From JBFIHF01 sp964411125 (GTDB taxonomy: Bacteria > Myxococcota_A > Bradymonadia > Bradymonadales > Bradymonadaceae), in contig CAYPJU010000004.1 of NCBI GenBank assembly GCA_964411125.1, positions 99,719 through 163,718 on the forward strand: a stretch of DNA of 64,000 nt. Reading direction: 5' to 3'. Position 1 is the stretch's first letter; the number at the start of each line of letters is the position of its first letter. The notes beneath the pieces are model-generated. The model made no database searches and was not told the origin of the DNA. It saw only the letters and a list, made by a program, of their open reading frames with translations. This document shows positions 52,347 to 61,624 of the stretch, piece by piece. The position numbers were made by a program, and so were the translations under genes.

Positions 52347-52787
52347 TCAGTGCAGGACGGTGAGGTGTTTGTCCTGGACCTGTTCGACGGGTTGGCCGGC
52401 GACGTTCTTGGCGACCTCCTCGAGGACGATGTCGCGCAGCGACGGTGTCAATTCTCCGCGCAACTTCCCGAGGAACTGGGGTTCGGCGACGACCGACAGG
52501 GAGTGAAGTTCGCCCGAAGTCCGCAACTGCTCGAGCTGTGAGGCGACGGTCTTGGCGAAGTCGTCGACCTCGTGCTCGACGGGGTCACGTTCCATGGCGG
52601 AGCGATGGCCCATACCGTTGTCGTGGCGTCGACCCGCCTTGTGGGTGACGACGTCTTCCTCCTGCATCTGCGCTGCATCGTTGGTCAGTTCGGAGAACTC
52701 TTCGAGCGTCCCGGTAGGGGATGCTCCACGGAAGAGTTTCGCCTGAGCCGAATTCGCGATGACGAGAAAGAATTGGGAATGGTTCAT
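52347..52787 (-). CDS. Host_attach-family protein
   Basis: A 146-residue protein resembling the 'protein required for attachment to host cells' family (PF10116-type), small cytoplasmic proteins with a baeRF-like fold. Blocks are FFLVIANSAQAKLF, the basic/acidic middle (HKAGRRHDNGMGHRSAMERD), FAKTVASQLEQL and the C-terminal 'LSVVAEPQFLGKLRGELT' plus 'VLEEVAKNV'. GGAGG is seven bases upstream of ATG 52787. The name comes from a plant-associated bacterium; a real role in attachment is not established here. Confidence 0.9.
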   Translation of the reverse strand: MNHSQFFLVIANSAQAKLFRGASPTGTLEEFSELTNDAAQMQEEDVVTHKAGRRHDNGMGHRSAMERDPVEHEVDDFAKTVASQLEQLRTSGELHSLSVVAEPQFLGKLRGELTPSLRDIVLEEVAKNVAGQPVEQVQDKHLTVLH

Positions 52788-52856
52788 GTTGAGGCCTCCA
52801 CAGAGAAGGGTTTCGTGACGTGCATTGCTCCGAACGTCCTCACGATGTGGGCGGGG

Positions 52857-54128
52857 TCAACGCCGCGAGACGTTCAGCGAGGGGCGGATGCCAACGTACA
52901 TGACCCGGGAGTCGAACGGCGCCAGCGTCTGTGTCGCTTCTGGCTGCGCCGTACGGAGGTCGAACACGACGACGTCTCGGGAGTTCGAGTTTCCGACGAG
53001 CGCGAAGGAGCCTGATGGGGTGAAGGTGAACGTGCGCGCGTGCTCGCCGCCGCTAGAGACGGCGTTTCGGAAGGTGAGGTTGCCGGCCGGGTCGGCGTCG
53101 AACGTGACGAGCTCGTCGCGCGGGTTTCTGTTGATGCCGAGGACCGAACGGCCGTCGGGGGCGACATGCACGTCGGAAGCGGGGCCTAGAGTCTCGGGGT
53201 CGGCGGGGCGGGTCGAGACGGTGGAGCGCGCGGAGAGTGCTCCGGTCGCGGGGTCGAGATCGAGGATGGTGATGGTGTCGTCGAGCTCTCCGATCACGTA
53301 GGCGATGGGGAGGCTCGGGTGAAAGTCCATGTGTCGGGGGCCCGATCCGGCGGGGACGGGGGAGGGCGGTAGCTGTTCGATCGTCGCGCCGTCGATCGTG
53401 AACGCGGCGATGTGGTCGGAGCCGAGACACGGGACGTATGCGAAGGGGAGATCGGGGTGGACGCGGACCTGATGGGCGCGGCGACAGAAGTCGGGTTCGG
53501 CGTCGCCGCCGAAAGTTCGCGTCGCGTCGGAGGGAACTCCATTGGCGTCGAGTGGGAGTAGGGCGACAGCATCGCCCCCGTAGCTCGCGACGAAGGCGAC
53601 GCTGCGCGAACGGTCGATTTCCAGTGCCGTCCCCCCGATCCCCGCGTCGGCGCTTGCGGCGAAGGTTGGGGTGCCGTCGGCACCGAGCGCGTAAGCTTCG
53701 ACCATGGAACCGTTCGCCGCGTAGAGTCGATCCCCGGCGGCGTCGAAGGCGAGGAAGTTCTGGTTGCCGCCGCGTTCGAGCGAGCCATGCAGAGTCGCGC
53801 TCACTGCATCGGGATCGAAGGTCCCCCAGTGGATCGTGCCGTCGGACTCGGCGACGTAGAAGGTCGAAGGAGAGGGTTGGGGAGGACCGAGGTCGGGGTC
53901 GGCGTCGGGGCCGATGTCGCGAGGGGCGGGTTGCGAGGCATCTCCCGTAGTGCCGAGATCGGGGAGCGGGACGACCCCTGGGCCTCGGTCTTCGTCGTCG
54001 ACGTCGGCAGCGCTCGCTGCGTCGGTGGAGTTCGAGGCGTCGTCGTCCGTCGTGATGGCCCCCTGGCCCGCGCTGCAGCCGAGGCAGAGCACGAATGTGA
54101 CGGCTGTGCCGGCCGACGAGTGCCTCAT
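52857..54128 (-). CDS. Lactonase-family beta-propeller lipoprotein
   Basis: A 423-residue lipoprotein (MRHSSAGTAVTFVLCLGC). After an Asp-rich linker, a seven-bladed propeller of the 6-phosphogluconolactonase (Pgl/lactonase) type is seen: YVAESDGTIHWGTFD, FLAFDAAGDRLYAAN, RAHQVRVHPDLPFAYVPCLGSD, GPRHMDFHPSLPIAYVIGEL and HARTFTFTPSGSFALVGN. The family hydrolyses a lactone or merely binds ligands; activity is untested. It overlaps the upstream small gene by ATGA and is thus the second gene of a two-gene operon. Confidence 0.88.
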   Translation of the reverse strand: MRHSSAGTAVTFVLCLGCSAGQGAITTDDDASNSTDAASAADVDDEDRGPGVVPLPDLGTTGDASQPAPRDIGPDADPDLGPPQPSPSTFYVAESDGTIHWGTFDPDAVSATLHGSLERGGNQNFLAFDAAGDRLYAANGSMVEAYALGADGTPTFAASADAGIGGTALEIDRSRSVAFVASYGGDAVALLPLDANGVPSDATRTFGGDAEPDFCRRAHQVRVHPDLPFAYVPCLGSDHIAAFTIDGATIEQLPPSPVPAGSGPRHMDFHPSLPIAYVIGELDDTITILDLDPATGALSARSTVSTRPADPETLGPASDVHVAPDGRSVLGINRNPRDELVTFDADPAGNLTFRNAVSSGGEHARTFTFTPSGSFALVGNSNSRDVVVFDLRTAQPEATQTLAPFDSRVMYVGIRPSLNVSRR

Positions 54129-54436
54129 TCGGAGGAGACGGAACGTTCTGCGTGCTCGATTGCGCGGTCGGCGAAGAGGCGAAGGGCCTTCTCGATGTGG
54201 CCGCGCCCGGCGAAGGCCCGAGAGGAAGCGTTCGGCACGTCGCCGCGTCGCATCTGCTGGGACGCGGCGTCGAAGTGATCCGCGGCAGCGCGAAGTTGTT
54301 CGGCCACGGTGCCGAAGTCCTCGGCGGCGTCGGCCATGGCGAAGCTGACCTGGATTTCGGTCGAGAGGCCAGCACCGCTGGCCTCGTAGAGACCGTCTTC
54401 GAGCAGGTCGGAGTCCATCAGTTCGTCGTCGTTCAT
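54125..54436 (-). CDS. Small acidic helical protein upstream of the lactonase gene
   Basis: A 103-residue cytoplasmic protein of unknown family, starting MNDDELMDSD (ATG 54436). It is mostly amphipathic helix (VAEQLRAAADHFDAASQQM; GHIEKALRLFADRAIEHAE), without a signal peptide or motif. Its TGA overlaps the lactonase ATG (ATGA), so translation is coupled. The longer frame from 54550 runs into the divergent RluA-type gene and is not supported. Confidence 0.75.
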   Translation of the reverse strand: MNDDELMDSDLLEDGLYEASGAGLSTEIQVSFAMADAAEDFGTVAEQLRAAADHFDAASQQMRRGDVPNASSRAFAGRGHIEKALRLFADRAIEHAERSVSSE

Positions 54437-54471
54437 GGTTCGAATATGCCAAGTTTGGTAGGGATTGCGCA

Positions 54472-55422
54472 ATGACGACGAAGTGGAAGGTTTCTGAAGA
54501 GGAGGTGGGTCGGCGGCTCGATCGCGCGGTGGCGGCCCGTCTTGGGGCATCGAACAACGAGGGAAAACGCCTGGTCGAGGAGGGTTCCGTCCTGCTCGAT
54601 GGGGTGGAGTGTCGGCGTGCGTCGTCCCGGGTCGCGGCGGGGAGCACGATCGAGGTCGACGGTCCGGTGGTGGTGACAGGGGCGGCGGATCCGCAGTCGG
54701 GGGCCGTCGTGCCGAGCGCCGAGTGGTCGGCTTCGACGTCGGTCCTCTACCGCGACGAGTGGTTGATTGCGCTGAACAAGCCGGCGGGATTGCCGACGCA
54801 CGCGACCCACGACCCGGACCGGGACCACGCTCGCGCCGCGGTGCTGCGTTTGGTGGGGCCCGATGGGTACGCGGGGGTGCATCACCGGCTCGACGTCACG
54901 ACGAGTGGAGTGCTGCTCTTCACAACCGCGCGCGAGGCGAACAAGGGCGTGGCGGACGCGTTCTCGGAGCGCCGTGTTCGCAAGACCTACCTGGCGGTGA
55001 CGACGCCGGTTGCGGGCGATGTCGCGGGGAATCGCTGGGAGGTCGAGGACCATCTCGCGACGGACAAGTCGACCGGTACGAGCCGCAGCGTCGCGGTCCG
55101 CTCGGGGGGGAAGCGTGCGCAGACTGCGTTCCGGATCGAGGCCATGTCGGGGGGGCTGCTCCTCGTCGAGGCGAGGCCGCGGACTGGCCGAATGCACCAG
55201 ATTCGCACCCATCTCGCGAGCGGCGGACGTGCAATCGTCGGGGACGAGCTATACGGCGGGGTGACTTCGTGGGGAGGACGGGAGGTCGCCCGCGCGATGC
55301 TGCACGCGGCCCGCCTCGAGCTCGAGCACCCGGTGACGGGGGCGTCGCTGCGAATCGAAGCGCCACTCCCCGAGGACATGGCGAGCCTTCTGGGGTCCGT
55401 CGGATTGGGCCGGGAGGATTGA
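54472..55422 (+). CDS. RluA-family RNA pseudouridine synthase
   Basis: A 316-residue enzyme that converts uridine to pseudouridine in rRNA or tRNA. An N-terminal S4 RNA-binding domain (GRRLDRAVAARLGASNNEGKR, in part; about residues 10-75) precedes the RluA catalytic domain. The catalytic Asp is in HHRLDVTTSGVLLFTT; motif III is RTGRMHQIRTHLA. The IALNKPAGLPTH block is present. No gene symbol can be assigned without alignment (RluC, RluD or TruC-like). It is divergent from the small acidic protein gene across 35 bp. Confidence 0.94.
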   Translation: MTTKWKVSEEEVGRRLDRAVAARLGASNNEGKRLVEEGSVLLDGVECRRASSRVAAGSTIEVDGPVVVTGAADPQSGAVVPSAEWSASTSVLYRDEWLIALNKPAGLPTHATHDPDRDHARAAVLRLVGPDGYAGVHHRLDVTTSGVLLFTTAREANKGVADAFSERRVRKTYLAVTTPVAGDVAGNRWEVEDHLATDKSTGTSRSVAVRSGGKRAQTAFRIEAMSGGLLLVEARPRTGRMHQIRTHLASGGRAIVGDELYGGVTSWGGREVARAMLHAARLELEHPVTGASLRIEAPLPEDMASLLGSVGLGRED

Positions 55423-55465
55423 GACGCGGTTGTGTGGCGGGTCTGAGGTGAACTAAGGTTGGTCC

Positions 55466-56920
55466 ATGAACAAAATCAGTGCCTTTAGCTCCTGTGTGTG
55501 CCTCGGTGTCGCCGGTCTGGTGGCGGGTTGTTCTCTCGTGCTCGACTTCGCACCGGAGTGTGGTTCCGACGACGATTGCGGTGGGGGGGTGTGCGTCTCG
55601 GGAATTTGCGACTCCAAGGGCGGGTCCGGTGACGACGGGGGGATGGGCGACGATGCGTCGAACAACGGGGCGCCCGACGCTTCGATGTCGGGATGGGAGG
55701 TCGTCGACTTCAACGTCATCGCGGATACGACGTGGACGGCGGACACGACGTACGAGCTGGCGACGGTCGTGCAGGTCCTGCCCGGGGTGACGTTGACGAT
55801 CGAACCGGGCACTCGAATCGTGGGCGATCGGGGGTCCGCGCTGGTCGTCCGTGACGGCGGTGTTCTCGAGGCCTCCGGCACCCGCGAGGCCCCGATCGTC
55901 TTCACGAGCAACAAGCCCGAAGGGCAGCGAGGCCCGGGCGATTGGGGTGGGGTGGCCCTTTTGGGCAAGGCGCCGGTCAACCGCCCGGACGCATTCCTGA
56001 ACATCCAGACCGACGAGCTCGACGCTCGGTTCGGGGGACCCGACGAAGAATGGCTCTGCGGCACGTTGGAGTACGTTCGCATCGAGTTCGGCGGCGGGCG
56101 GGTCAACGGCGAGGAAGCACTCAACGGTCTGACGCTCGCCGGGTGCGGGTCGAAGACGGTCGTGGACCACGTCCACATTCACTTCGGGGAAGACGACGGG
56201 CTGGAGATTTTCGGCGGTACGTTCGACATGACGTACGTGGTGGTCACCCGCGCGCAGGACGACGGGATCGACATCGATCTGGGGTGGAAGGGGAAAGGGC
56301 AGTACATCGCGGTACAGTCGGACGCGGCGGGCGACAACGGCATCGAGTCCGACAACCGCGCCGAGGAGCCGATATCGCTCCCGCTGACCGACTTCACGAT
56401 CTCGAACTTCACCGTGATCGGACCCGGCTCGGCCGTGGGGCTGACGCGAGGCATCACGATGAAGGCGGGGACGGCTGGCACTTTCACGCACGGGATCGTG
56501 ATGGGGCATCACGTCGAGGCGGTCGACGTCGTGGGGCCCGAATCGGGTCAGTTGGCGATCGACGGTGAGATCACCATCACCAACACGCTCTTTTACGACG
56601 TGGGGGAAGACGGGAGCAGCTACTTTCCGGTGACGGGGGCGGAAGGGGAGACGGGGCTGCCTATGGGGAGCGGCGACGACGCCGGGTTCGAAGAGGGAAT
56701 GGCGTTCACCGCAGGGGAGACCAACAACGTCTTCGACGTCGACCCGGGCATCGACAACGCGTACGACAACGTGAACCCGGGTTGGGTGCCAGACGGGGCG
56801 GCGGTGGTGGACGTCGACCGGCCACCGGAGGGCTTCGAGCCGCAGGCCGTGTTCCGCGGAGCTTTTACGCCTGGCGTCGACCCTTGGACCGAGGACTGGA
56901 CCGCTTTCCCCGGCGGTTGA
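55466..56920 (+). CDS. Right-handed beta-helix lipoprotein
   Basis: A 484-residue lipoprotein (MNKISAFSSCVCLGVAGLVAGC). An early Cys pair region (CGSDDDCGGGVCVSGIC) and Asp/Gly linker precede a beta-helix body. The body starts WTADTTYELATVVQVLPGVTLTIEPGTRI, the common entry sequence of secreted parallel beta-helix proteins, then repeats such as LEYVRIEFGGG, VDHVHIHFGEDDGLEIFGG, ARAQDDGIDID. Polysaccharide binding or lyase activity is possible, but no catalytic residues can be assigned. Stand-alone gene; ATG 55466 is weakly supported by upstream purines. Confidence 0.85.
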   Translation: MNKISAFSSCVCLGVAGLVAGCSLVLDFAPECGSDDDCGGGVCVSGICDSKGGSGDDGGMGDDASNNGAPDASMSGWEVVDFNVIADTTWTADTTYELATVVQVLPGVTLTIEPGTRIVGDRGSALVVRDGGVLEASGTREAPIVFTSNKPEGQRGPGDWGGVALLGKAPVNRPDAFLNIQTDELDARFGGPDEEWLCGTLEYVRIEFGGGRVNGEEALNGLTLAGCGSKTVVDHVHIHFGEDDGLEIFGGTFDMTYVVVTRAQDDGIDIDLGWKGKGQYIAVQSDAAGDNGIESDNRAEEPISLPLTDFTISNFTVIGPGSAVGLTRGITMKAGTAGTFTHGIVMGHHVEAVDVVGPESGQLAIDGEITITNTLFYDVGEDGSSYFPVTGAEGETGLPMGSGDDAGFEEGMAFTAGETNNVFDVDPGIDNAYDNVNPGWVPDGAAVVDVDRPPEGFEPQAVFRGAFTPGVDPWTEDWTAFPGG

Positions 56921-57014
56921 GGCGCGCCGAGGATTCGCCCCGATAACTTGCCAAGTGGGGTGGGTGGACCCAGTATGTACGCCAGAGATCGAGCTCACCC
57001 AAGGAGATAGTACG

Positions 57015-57368
57015 ATGTCGAAGAAGCTCACCCGCCGTGATTTCGTGAACAACAGCGCAACCGCCGCCGCCGGGTTGGCGGTGTTCGGTACCCTGGCCGC
57101 GTGCGACAAGCAGGGCGGCGAAGAGGCGGCTCCCGCGAAAGCGGAGCCCAAGGAGCTCGACTGCACGGACGTGTCCGCGCTGTCCGAGGCAGAGAAGAAG
57201 ACGCGTGAGAGTCTGGGTTACGTCGACAAATCGCCGCATCCCGCGAAACTCTGCGCAAACTGCAACCTGTTTCAAGCGTCCGGGGAGGGCTGCGGTGGTT
57301 GCACGGTCATCAAGGGGCCGATTCACCCCAACGGCTACTGCAACAGTTGGATTCAGAAGACCGGTTGA
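57015..57368 (+). CDS. High-potential iron-sulfur protein (HiPIP)
   Basis: A 117-residue HiPIP with a Tat signal (MSKKLTRRDFVNNSATAAAG, R-R-D-F). The mature part carries the four cluster cysteines: C-x-x-C in LCANCNLF, one in CGGC and one in GYCNSW. HiPIPs are periplasmic one-electron carriers with a 4Fe-4S cluster. ATG 57015 has AAGGAG eight bases upstream. It is monocistronic and is one of several electron-transfer proteins in the window (with the cytochromes at 22257 and 58695). Confidence 0.95.
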   Translation: MSKKLTRRDFVNNSATAAAGLAVFGTLAACDKQGGEEAAPAKAEPKELDCTDVSALSEAEKKTRESLGYVDKSPHPAKLCANCNLFQASGEGCGGCTVIKGPIHPNGYCNSWIQKTG

Positions 57369-57384
57369 GCGGAGCCGGGCGGTC

Positions 57385-58230
57385 CTACGACCGTCCGGAA
57401 GAACGGGGCCGAGCGTTCTGCATGGTCTCGAATAGCGCCGGCATCACGTCGGCGACGTTTCCATCTACTTTGAGCCATGCGTGCTGGTCCCCGCGGGTCT
57501 CCCCGCGGTTGACGATCGCGATCGGCATGCGCCGTTCGCTCGCCCACTTCACGAAACGATACCCGCTGTAGACGGCGAGGGACGAGCCCGCGACGAGGAG
57601 GACTTCCGCGTCTGCCATGAGGTTCCACGCGTCGTCGACGACGTCGCGAGGGACGTTCTCGCCGAAGAAAACGACGTCGGGCTTGAGGGCGCCCGTGCAG
57701 GAGAGGCACGTGGGGACGCAGCGCAGGCCGCCGTGTGCGCGCGCGACGTCGGCGTCGCCGTCGGGGGCGAGCGTCGCGCCCTCGGGGAGGTCTTCGTCGG
57801 CGGCGATGCGGCGCTGCAGGGCGTTGCGGCAGACATTCTCTCCGCACTGCAGACAGCGGACTCGCGCGAGTGCGCCGTGGAGCTCGACGACACGGGAGGA
57901 TCCCGCGGCCTGATGCAAGGAATCGACGTTCTGTGTGATGACCCCCTCGAGGAATCCCTCGCGCTCGAGGGCGGCGAATGCGAAGTGAGCGGGGTTGGGA
58001 CGAGCGTCGCGGATGAGGGGCCAGCCGACGATGCTGCGTTCCCAGTAGCGCCGCCGCGCGTCGGGGTCGCGGGTGTACTCCTGGAAGGTCATCGGCTTTC
58101 GCGCGCGCTGGCGAGTTCCTTCGCCCCTGTAGTCCGGGATCCCGCTCTCGGTACTGCAGCCGGCGCCGGTGAGGGCGACGACCCGCATGTTACAGAGGAG
58201 TTCGGCGAGTTGCTCGACGGCGTCTGCCAT
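57385..58230 (-). CDS. Sir2-family NAD-dependent deacylase
   Basis: A 281-residue sirtuin. NAD-binding blocks are ALTGAGCSTESGIPDYRG, TQNVDSLHQAAGS (catalytic His in ELHGALARVRC) and VAGSSLAVYSGYRF. Four zinc cysteines are in CLQCGENVC and CVPTCLSC. It removes acyl groups from lysines of proteins. The start is MADAVEQ (ATG 58230). A longer reading frame upstream belongs to a shadow. Convergent with the HiPIP gene, 16 bp apart. Confidence 0.95.
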   Translation of the reverse strand: MADAVEQLAELLCNMRVVALTGAGCSTESGIPDYRGEGTRQRARKPMTFQEYTRDPDARRRYWERSIVGWPLIRDARPNPAHFAFAALEREGFLEGVITQNVDSLHQAAGSSRVVELHGALARVRCLQCGENVCRNALQRRIAADEDLPEGATLAPDGDADVARAHGGLRCVPTCLSCTGALKPDVVFFGENVPRDVVDDAWNLMADAEVLLVAGSSLAVYSGYRFVKWASERRMPIAIVNRGETRGDQHAWLKVDGNVADVMPALFETMQNARPRSSGRS

Positions 58231-58241
58231 GGCTCTCCGTG

Positions 58242-58517
58242 TTATCCGAACGAGGGGGTGGGGAGACCGGGGGGGACGGCGAACCAGCTCACCTTGCCGG
58301 TGGACTGGGGGATGGTCGTGAAGCAAATCATCCACGAACCGTCTTTGGTGCGCTGCGACCAGATCCTGCACTCCGGCCCGAGGTCGAACTGCGGTTGCAG
58401 GAAGAGTGCGATTGCGCCCTTCGACTCGGGGACACGAATCGCGGTCTGGCCGGTGGCGTTGACCTCCCCGCAAATGCCGGTGAACTCGATCTGGTTTCTT
58501 GCGTCAATCATCGTCAT
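58242..58517 (-). CDS. Small hypothetical protein upstream of the sirtuin
   Basis: A 91-residue unknown protein. The frame (MTMIDARNQIEFTGICGEVN start) ends 11 bases before the sirtuin start on the same strand. Its sequence has mixed hydrophobic strands (AIRVPESKGAIALFLQP, SWMICFTTIPQ, KVSWFAVPPGLP) and no cross-strand gene explains it as a shadow. The ribosome-binding site is weak, and no family is recognised. It may be cotranscribed with the sirtuin. The 177 bp upstream (58518-58694) shows nothing else. Confidence 0.6.
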   Translation of the reverse strand: MTMIDARNQIEFTGICGEVNATGQTAIRVPESKGAIALFLQPQFDLGPECRIWSQRTKDGSWMICFTTIPQSTGKVSWFAVPPGLPTPSFG

Positions 58518-58694
58518 GGAAGGTCCCACGGTCGTGTGTTCGGTGTCGGAGTGGCTGTTTCGAACCCCAACTTCGTTGCGTTTGCGCAGCGGGTCAACAA
58601 ACTGGCGGTGGGTCGGCCCGTTCGGGGGCGTCGGCGCCTCACGGTCGGCGAGAGCCGGTTTGATAGGGGGGGCGCCGTCAGGTAAAACGCAGAC

Positions 58695-60266
58695 ATGATC
58701 AAGAACCTCGAAAACATGGGCCGCGTCGTCGCGACGTTGGTCATCGTGACGGTCGGCTGCACGTCCCTTGGATGCTCCGGGCCCGAAGAGGGTTCGGGGG
58801 TCGATGCTGGGGAGGGTATGGAGGTGGGCGTGATCGAGGACGCTGGCCGATCCGACGCCGAGAGCGATTCTCTCCCCGACGCGGCCGACACCGGGCGGGA
58901 CGACCTGGCGGAAGGGCCCTGGAACCCGGACGACTACTTCATGACCTCGGAGATCGGACCGGTCCCCGAGTACGAACAGCGGCCGGGCGATCCGGAGAAG
59001 GGCTACGACATCCTGGTCAACGAAGGGTACGTGAGCTGCGGGCTGCCGGACCGGCTCTACACGGAGTACTTCTCGGCGCTCGCCGGCAACGCGCCCAAGA
59101 TCGAGGGGCGGCGTGCGATCAACGCGGACCTCCCCTACGACCGAACACGGTTCGAACGGGACGGCATCGAGATCGTCTCGACGAACTGCCTCGCGTGCCA
59201 CGCGAACATCAACCCTGCGACCGGCGAGCTGATGATCGGGCTCGGGAACGAGGGGGACTACACGCAGAATCTCGGCCGCGCTGCCGAACTCGGCGCGGGG
59301 CTCGTGAATCGCGACGACCCGCGCGAGTCGGAGGAGTACGATCGGTTCGCGTCGCGGATGATGACGGTGACTCCCTACATCCGGACCCACACTTCGGGGG
59401 TGAATCCGGCGGACAACCTCGCCGGCATCCTGACGGCGCATCGCGATCCGGACACGTGGGAGTGGCTCGAGGAGCCCTGGTACGAGCTTCCGGACGTGCC
59501 AGTGCTGCCGTTGAGCGTTCCCCCGCTGTGGAACGTCGCGAAGAAGAACGCGCTGTACTACACGTCGGTGGGGCGGGGCGATCACGCGCGCTTCATGATG
59601 GCGGCAGCGCTCCTCTGCACCGACTCCGAGGAAGAGGCGCGTCAGATCGACGAATGGTTCGTCCACGTGCGCGCGTACCTCGAGACGTTGGAGCCGCCGG
59701 AGTACCCCGAGGCAGTGGACGAGAGTCTCGCGGCAGACGGGAAGGCGGTGTTCGATGACAACTGCGCCCGATGCCACGGCACCTATGGTCCGGACGGGGA
59801 GTATCCGAACCTCGTGGTGTCGCTGGAGGAGGTCGGGACGGACCCGACGCTCGCGAGCGCAGGGGTTCTGACGGCGAAAGAAGCGGTGTCGTGGCTGAAC
59901 CGGTCCTTCTTCGGCGAGGTGTCGATCGTGGCGTCGGCGCCGGGGTACGTCGCGCCGCCCCTCGATGGAGTCTGGGCTACGGGACCGTACTTCCACAACG
60001 CATCCGTCCCGACGATCGAGGCGGTGCTCGACTCGTCGAAGCGGCCGCAGTTCTGGCGTCGGAGCTACGGCGGGTACGACTTCGACAGGCTCGGTGTCTG
60101 GTACAGCGTCTCCGAGTACGGGAAGGATGGTGCCGAGAACGACACGGAGAGGCGTTCGATCTACGACACCCGCGAGCTCGGCTACGGCAATGGCGGTCAT
60201 ACGTTCGGGGACGACCTGACGTCGCAGGAACGGAGCGCCGTGCTGGAATACGTGAAGACGCTCTGA
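58695..60266 (+). CDS. Two-haem cytochrome c lipoprotein
   Basis: A 523-residue exported protein whose N-terminus has a hydrophobic stretch and two possible lipobox cysteines (VTVGC, SLGC). Haem motifs are CLACH (in STNCLACHANINP) and CARCH (in DDNCARCHGTYGP). A late block, VAPPLDGVWATGPYFHNASVPTIEAVL, is typical of di-haem cytochromes of the c-type peroxidase-like/MauG superfamily. Axial Met/His cannot be assigned. It precedes the DUF1800/DUF1501 pair by 65 bp and probably shares its transcript. The three resemble a secretion or electron-transfer module. Confidence 0.9.
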   Translation: MIKNLENMGRVVATLVIVTVGCTSLGCSGPEEGSGVDAGEGMEVGVIEDAGRSDAESDSLPDAADTGRDDLAEGPWNPDDYFMTSEIGPVPEYEQRPGDPEKGYDILVNEGYVSCGLPDRLYTEYFSALAGNAPKIEGRRAINADLPYDRTRFERDGIEIVSTNCLACHANINPATGELMIGLGNEGDYTQNLGRAAELGAGLVNRDDPRESEEYDRFASRMMTVTPYIRTHTSGVNPADNLAGILTAHRDPDTWEWLEEPWYELPDVPVLPLSVPPLWNVAKKNALYYTSVGRGDHARFMMAAALLCTDSEEEARQIDEWFVHVRAYLETLEPPEYPEAVDESLAADGKAVFDDNCARCHGTYGPDGEYPNLVVSLEEVGTDPTLASAGVLTAKEAVSWLNRSFFGEVSIVASAPGYVAPPLDGVWATGPYFHNASVPTIEAVLDSSKRPQFWRRSYGGYDFDRLGVWYSVSEYGKDGAENDTERRSIYDTRELGYGNGGHTFGDDLTSQERSAVLEYVKTL

Positions 60267-60331
60267 CGCCGGCCAAGCCTCGCACCGCGAGACGAGTGGA
60301 GGGGCCTGGAAACACGCGCTAGAGTGTTTCG

Positions 60332-61624
60332 ATGGACCTGAACGACGCACGACACTTCGCGGCCCGCGTCGAGCTCGACACCCATCCGACCACGATCGCT
60401 CGCTACGCGTCTCTCTCCCGTGAGGAAGCGGTGGGCGCTGCGCTGGCGACGCTGGGGAAGCCGAGGGTGACCCAACCGCCCGCGTGGGTGTCGGACCGAC
60501 GAACCCGAAAGGAACTCCTCGGCGAGCTGGGCGACAAGCGCAAAGTCCAGATGCTCCAACGGCAGCGCGTGCAGGAGCTGAAGGTCTGGTGGTTCGGCGA
60601 GATGATCGCGACGGACGCGCCGCTGGCGGAGCGCCTGACATTGGGGTGGCACAATCACTTCACCACCGGCGCTCGGAAGGTTCGGTTCCCGCGGTTGCTG
60701 TTTCGGCAGAACGAGACGCTGCGTCGGGGCGCGGGGGGAGACTTCCGCGAGCTCACGGCCGCGATGTGCCGCGACCCGGCGATGCTCCTCTATCTCGACA
60801 ACCATCGAAACCTGGTCGACAGGCCGAACGAAAACTTCGCCCGAGAGCTGATGGAGCTCTTCACGATGGGGGAGGGGACGTATACCGACCAAGACGTGAA
60901 GGAGCTCGCGAGGGCGTTCACGGGCTGGACTATCGACCGCAAGAAGGGGACCCATCGCTTCGCGAAGCGTCGGCACGACGCCGGTGAGAAGACGTTTCTG
61001 GGGAAGACGGGGGCGTTCGGCGCAGAGGATGCGCTCGCGATCATCTTCGAACAACGCGCTACCGCGGAGCACATCGTCGAAAAGGTATGGGACGACTTCG
61101 TCGCGACCCCGGTCGACCCGAAGAGCCGCAAGCGGCTCGCCGACGATTTCTCCAAGGATTGGGCGGTGGCGAGTCTTCTGCGGAGCGTTCTCGAGAGCCG
61201 GCAGTTCTGGGCCGAGGAGAACCGCGGGACCCGGATCAAGTCGCCGGTGGAGCTCATCGTCGGGACCGTGCGGACGCTCGGGATGCAGATGGACGATCGG
61301 GCGGTCATGGCGCGTGTATCGCGGCAGCTCGGGCAGGATCTCTTCGATCCGCCGAACGTGAAGGGATGGGACGGCGGTGACGCGTGGATCGGCAGCAACA
61401 CGTTGCTCCGGCGGATGCAGGTGATGAACCTCGTGGCGAGCGCGAAGTCGGCGGCGCGCGAGCCTCAGGGGTGGCTCGGCGACGTCTGGAAGGACGACGA
61501 CCTGGCGATGCGGATTCAGCGGGTGCTGCTGGCGGTTCCTGCCGTTCAGGAGAGCGAACCGGCGGCGAACGTGGGGCACTTCCTGCGGCAGATTCTGCTC
61601 GACCCTTCCTACCAGGTGACGTGA
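60332..61624 (+). CDS. DUF1800-family protein
   Basis: A 430-residue DUF1800 protein. Family blocks are the N-terminal AARHF-type start (DARHFAARVE), LTLGWHNHFTTGARKV, MLLYLDNHRNLVDRPNENFARELMELFTMG and VKELARAFTGWTID. These proteins have no proven activity and usually pair with DUF1501, as here: its TGA overlaps the next ATG by one base. Weak or no signal peptide is visible at the N-terminus. The C-terminal QLGQDLFDPPNVKGWDGGDAWI block is also typical. Confidence 0.93.
   Translation: MDLNDARHFAARVELDTHPTTIARYASLSREEAVGAALATLGKPRVTQPPAWVSDRRTRKELLGELGDKRKVQMLQRQRVQELKVWWFGEMIATDAPLAERLTLGWHNHFTTGARKVRFPRLLFRQNETLRRGAGGDFRELTAAMCRDPAMLLYLDNHRNLVDRPNENFARELMELFTMGEGTYTDQDVKELARAFTGWTIDRKKGTHRFAKRRHDAGEKTFLGKTGAFGAEDALAIIFEQRATAEHIVEKVWDDFVATPVDPKSRKRLADDFSKDWAVASLLRSVLESRQFWAEENRGTRIKSPVELIVGTVRTLGMQMDDRAVMARVSRQLGQDLFDPPNVKGWDGGDAWIGSNTLLRRMQVMNLVASAKSAAREPQGWLGDVWKDDDLAMRIQRVLLAVPAVQESEPAANVGHFLRQILLDPSYQVT

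Noticed and set aside
58242..60641. 799-codon minus-strand frame
   Set aside because: Most of it lies opposite the cytochrome gene; only the last 91 codons, before the sirtuin, have no opposing gene and are kept as a separate small ORF.
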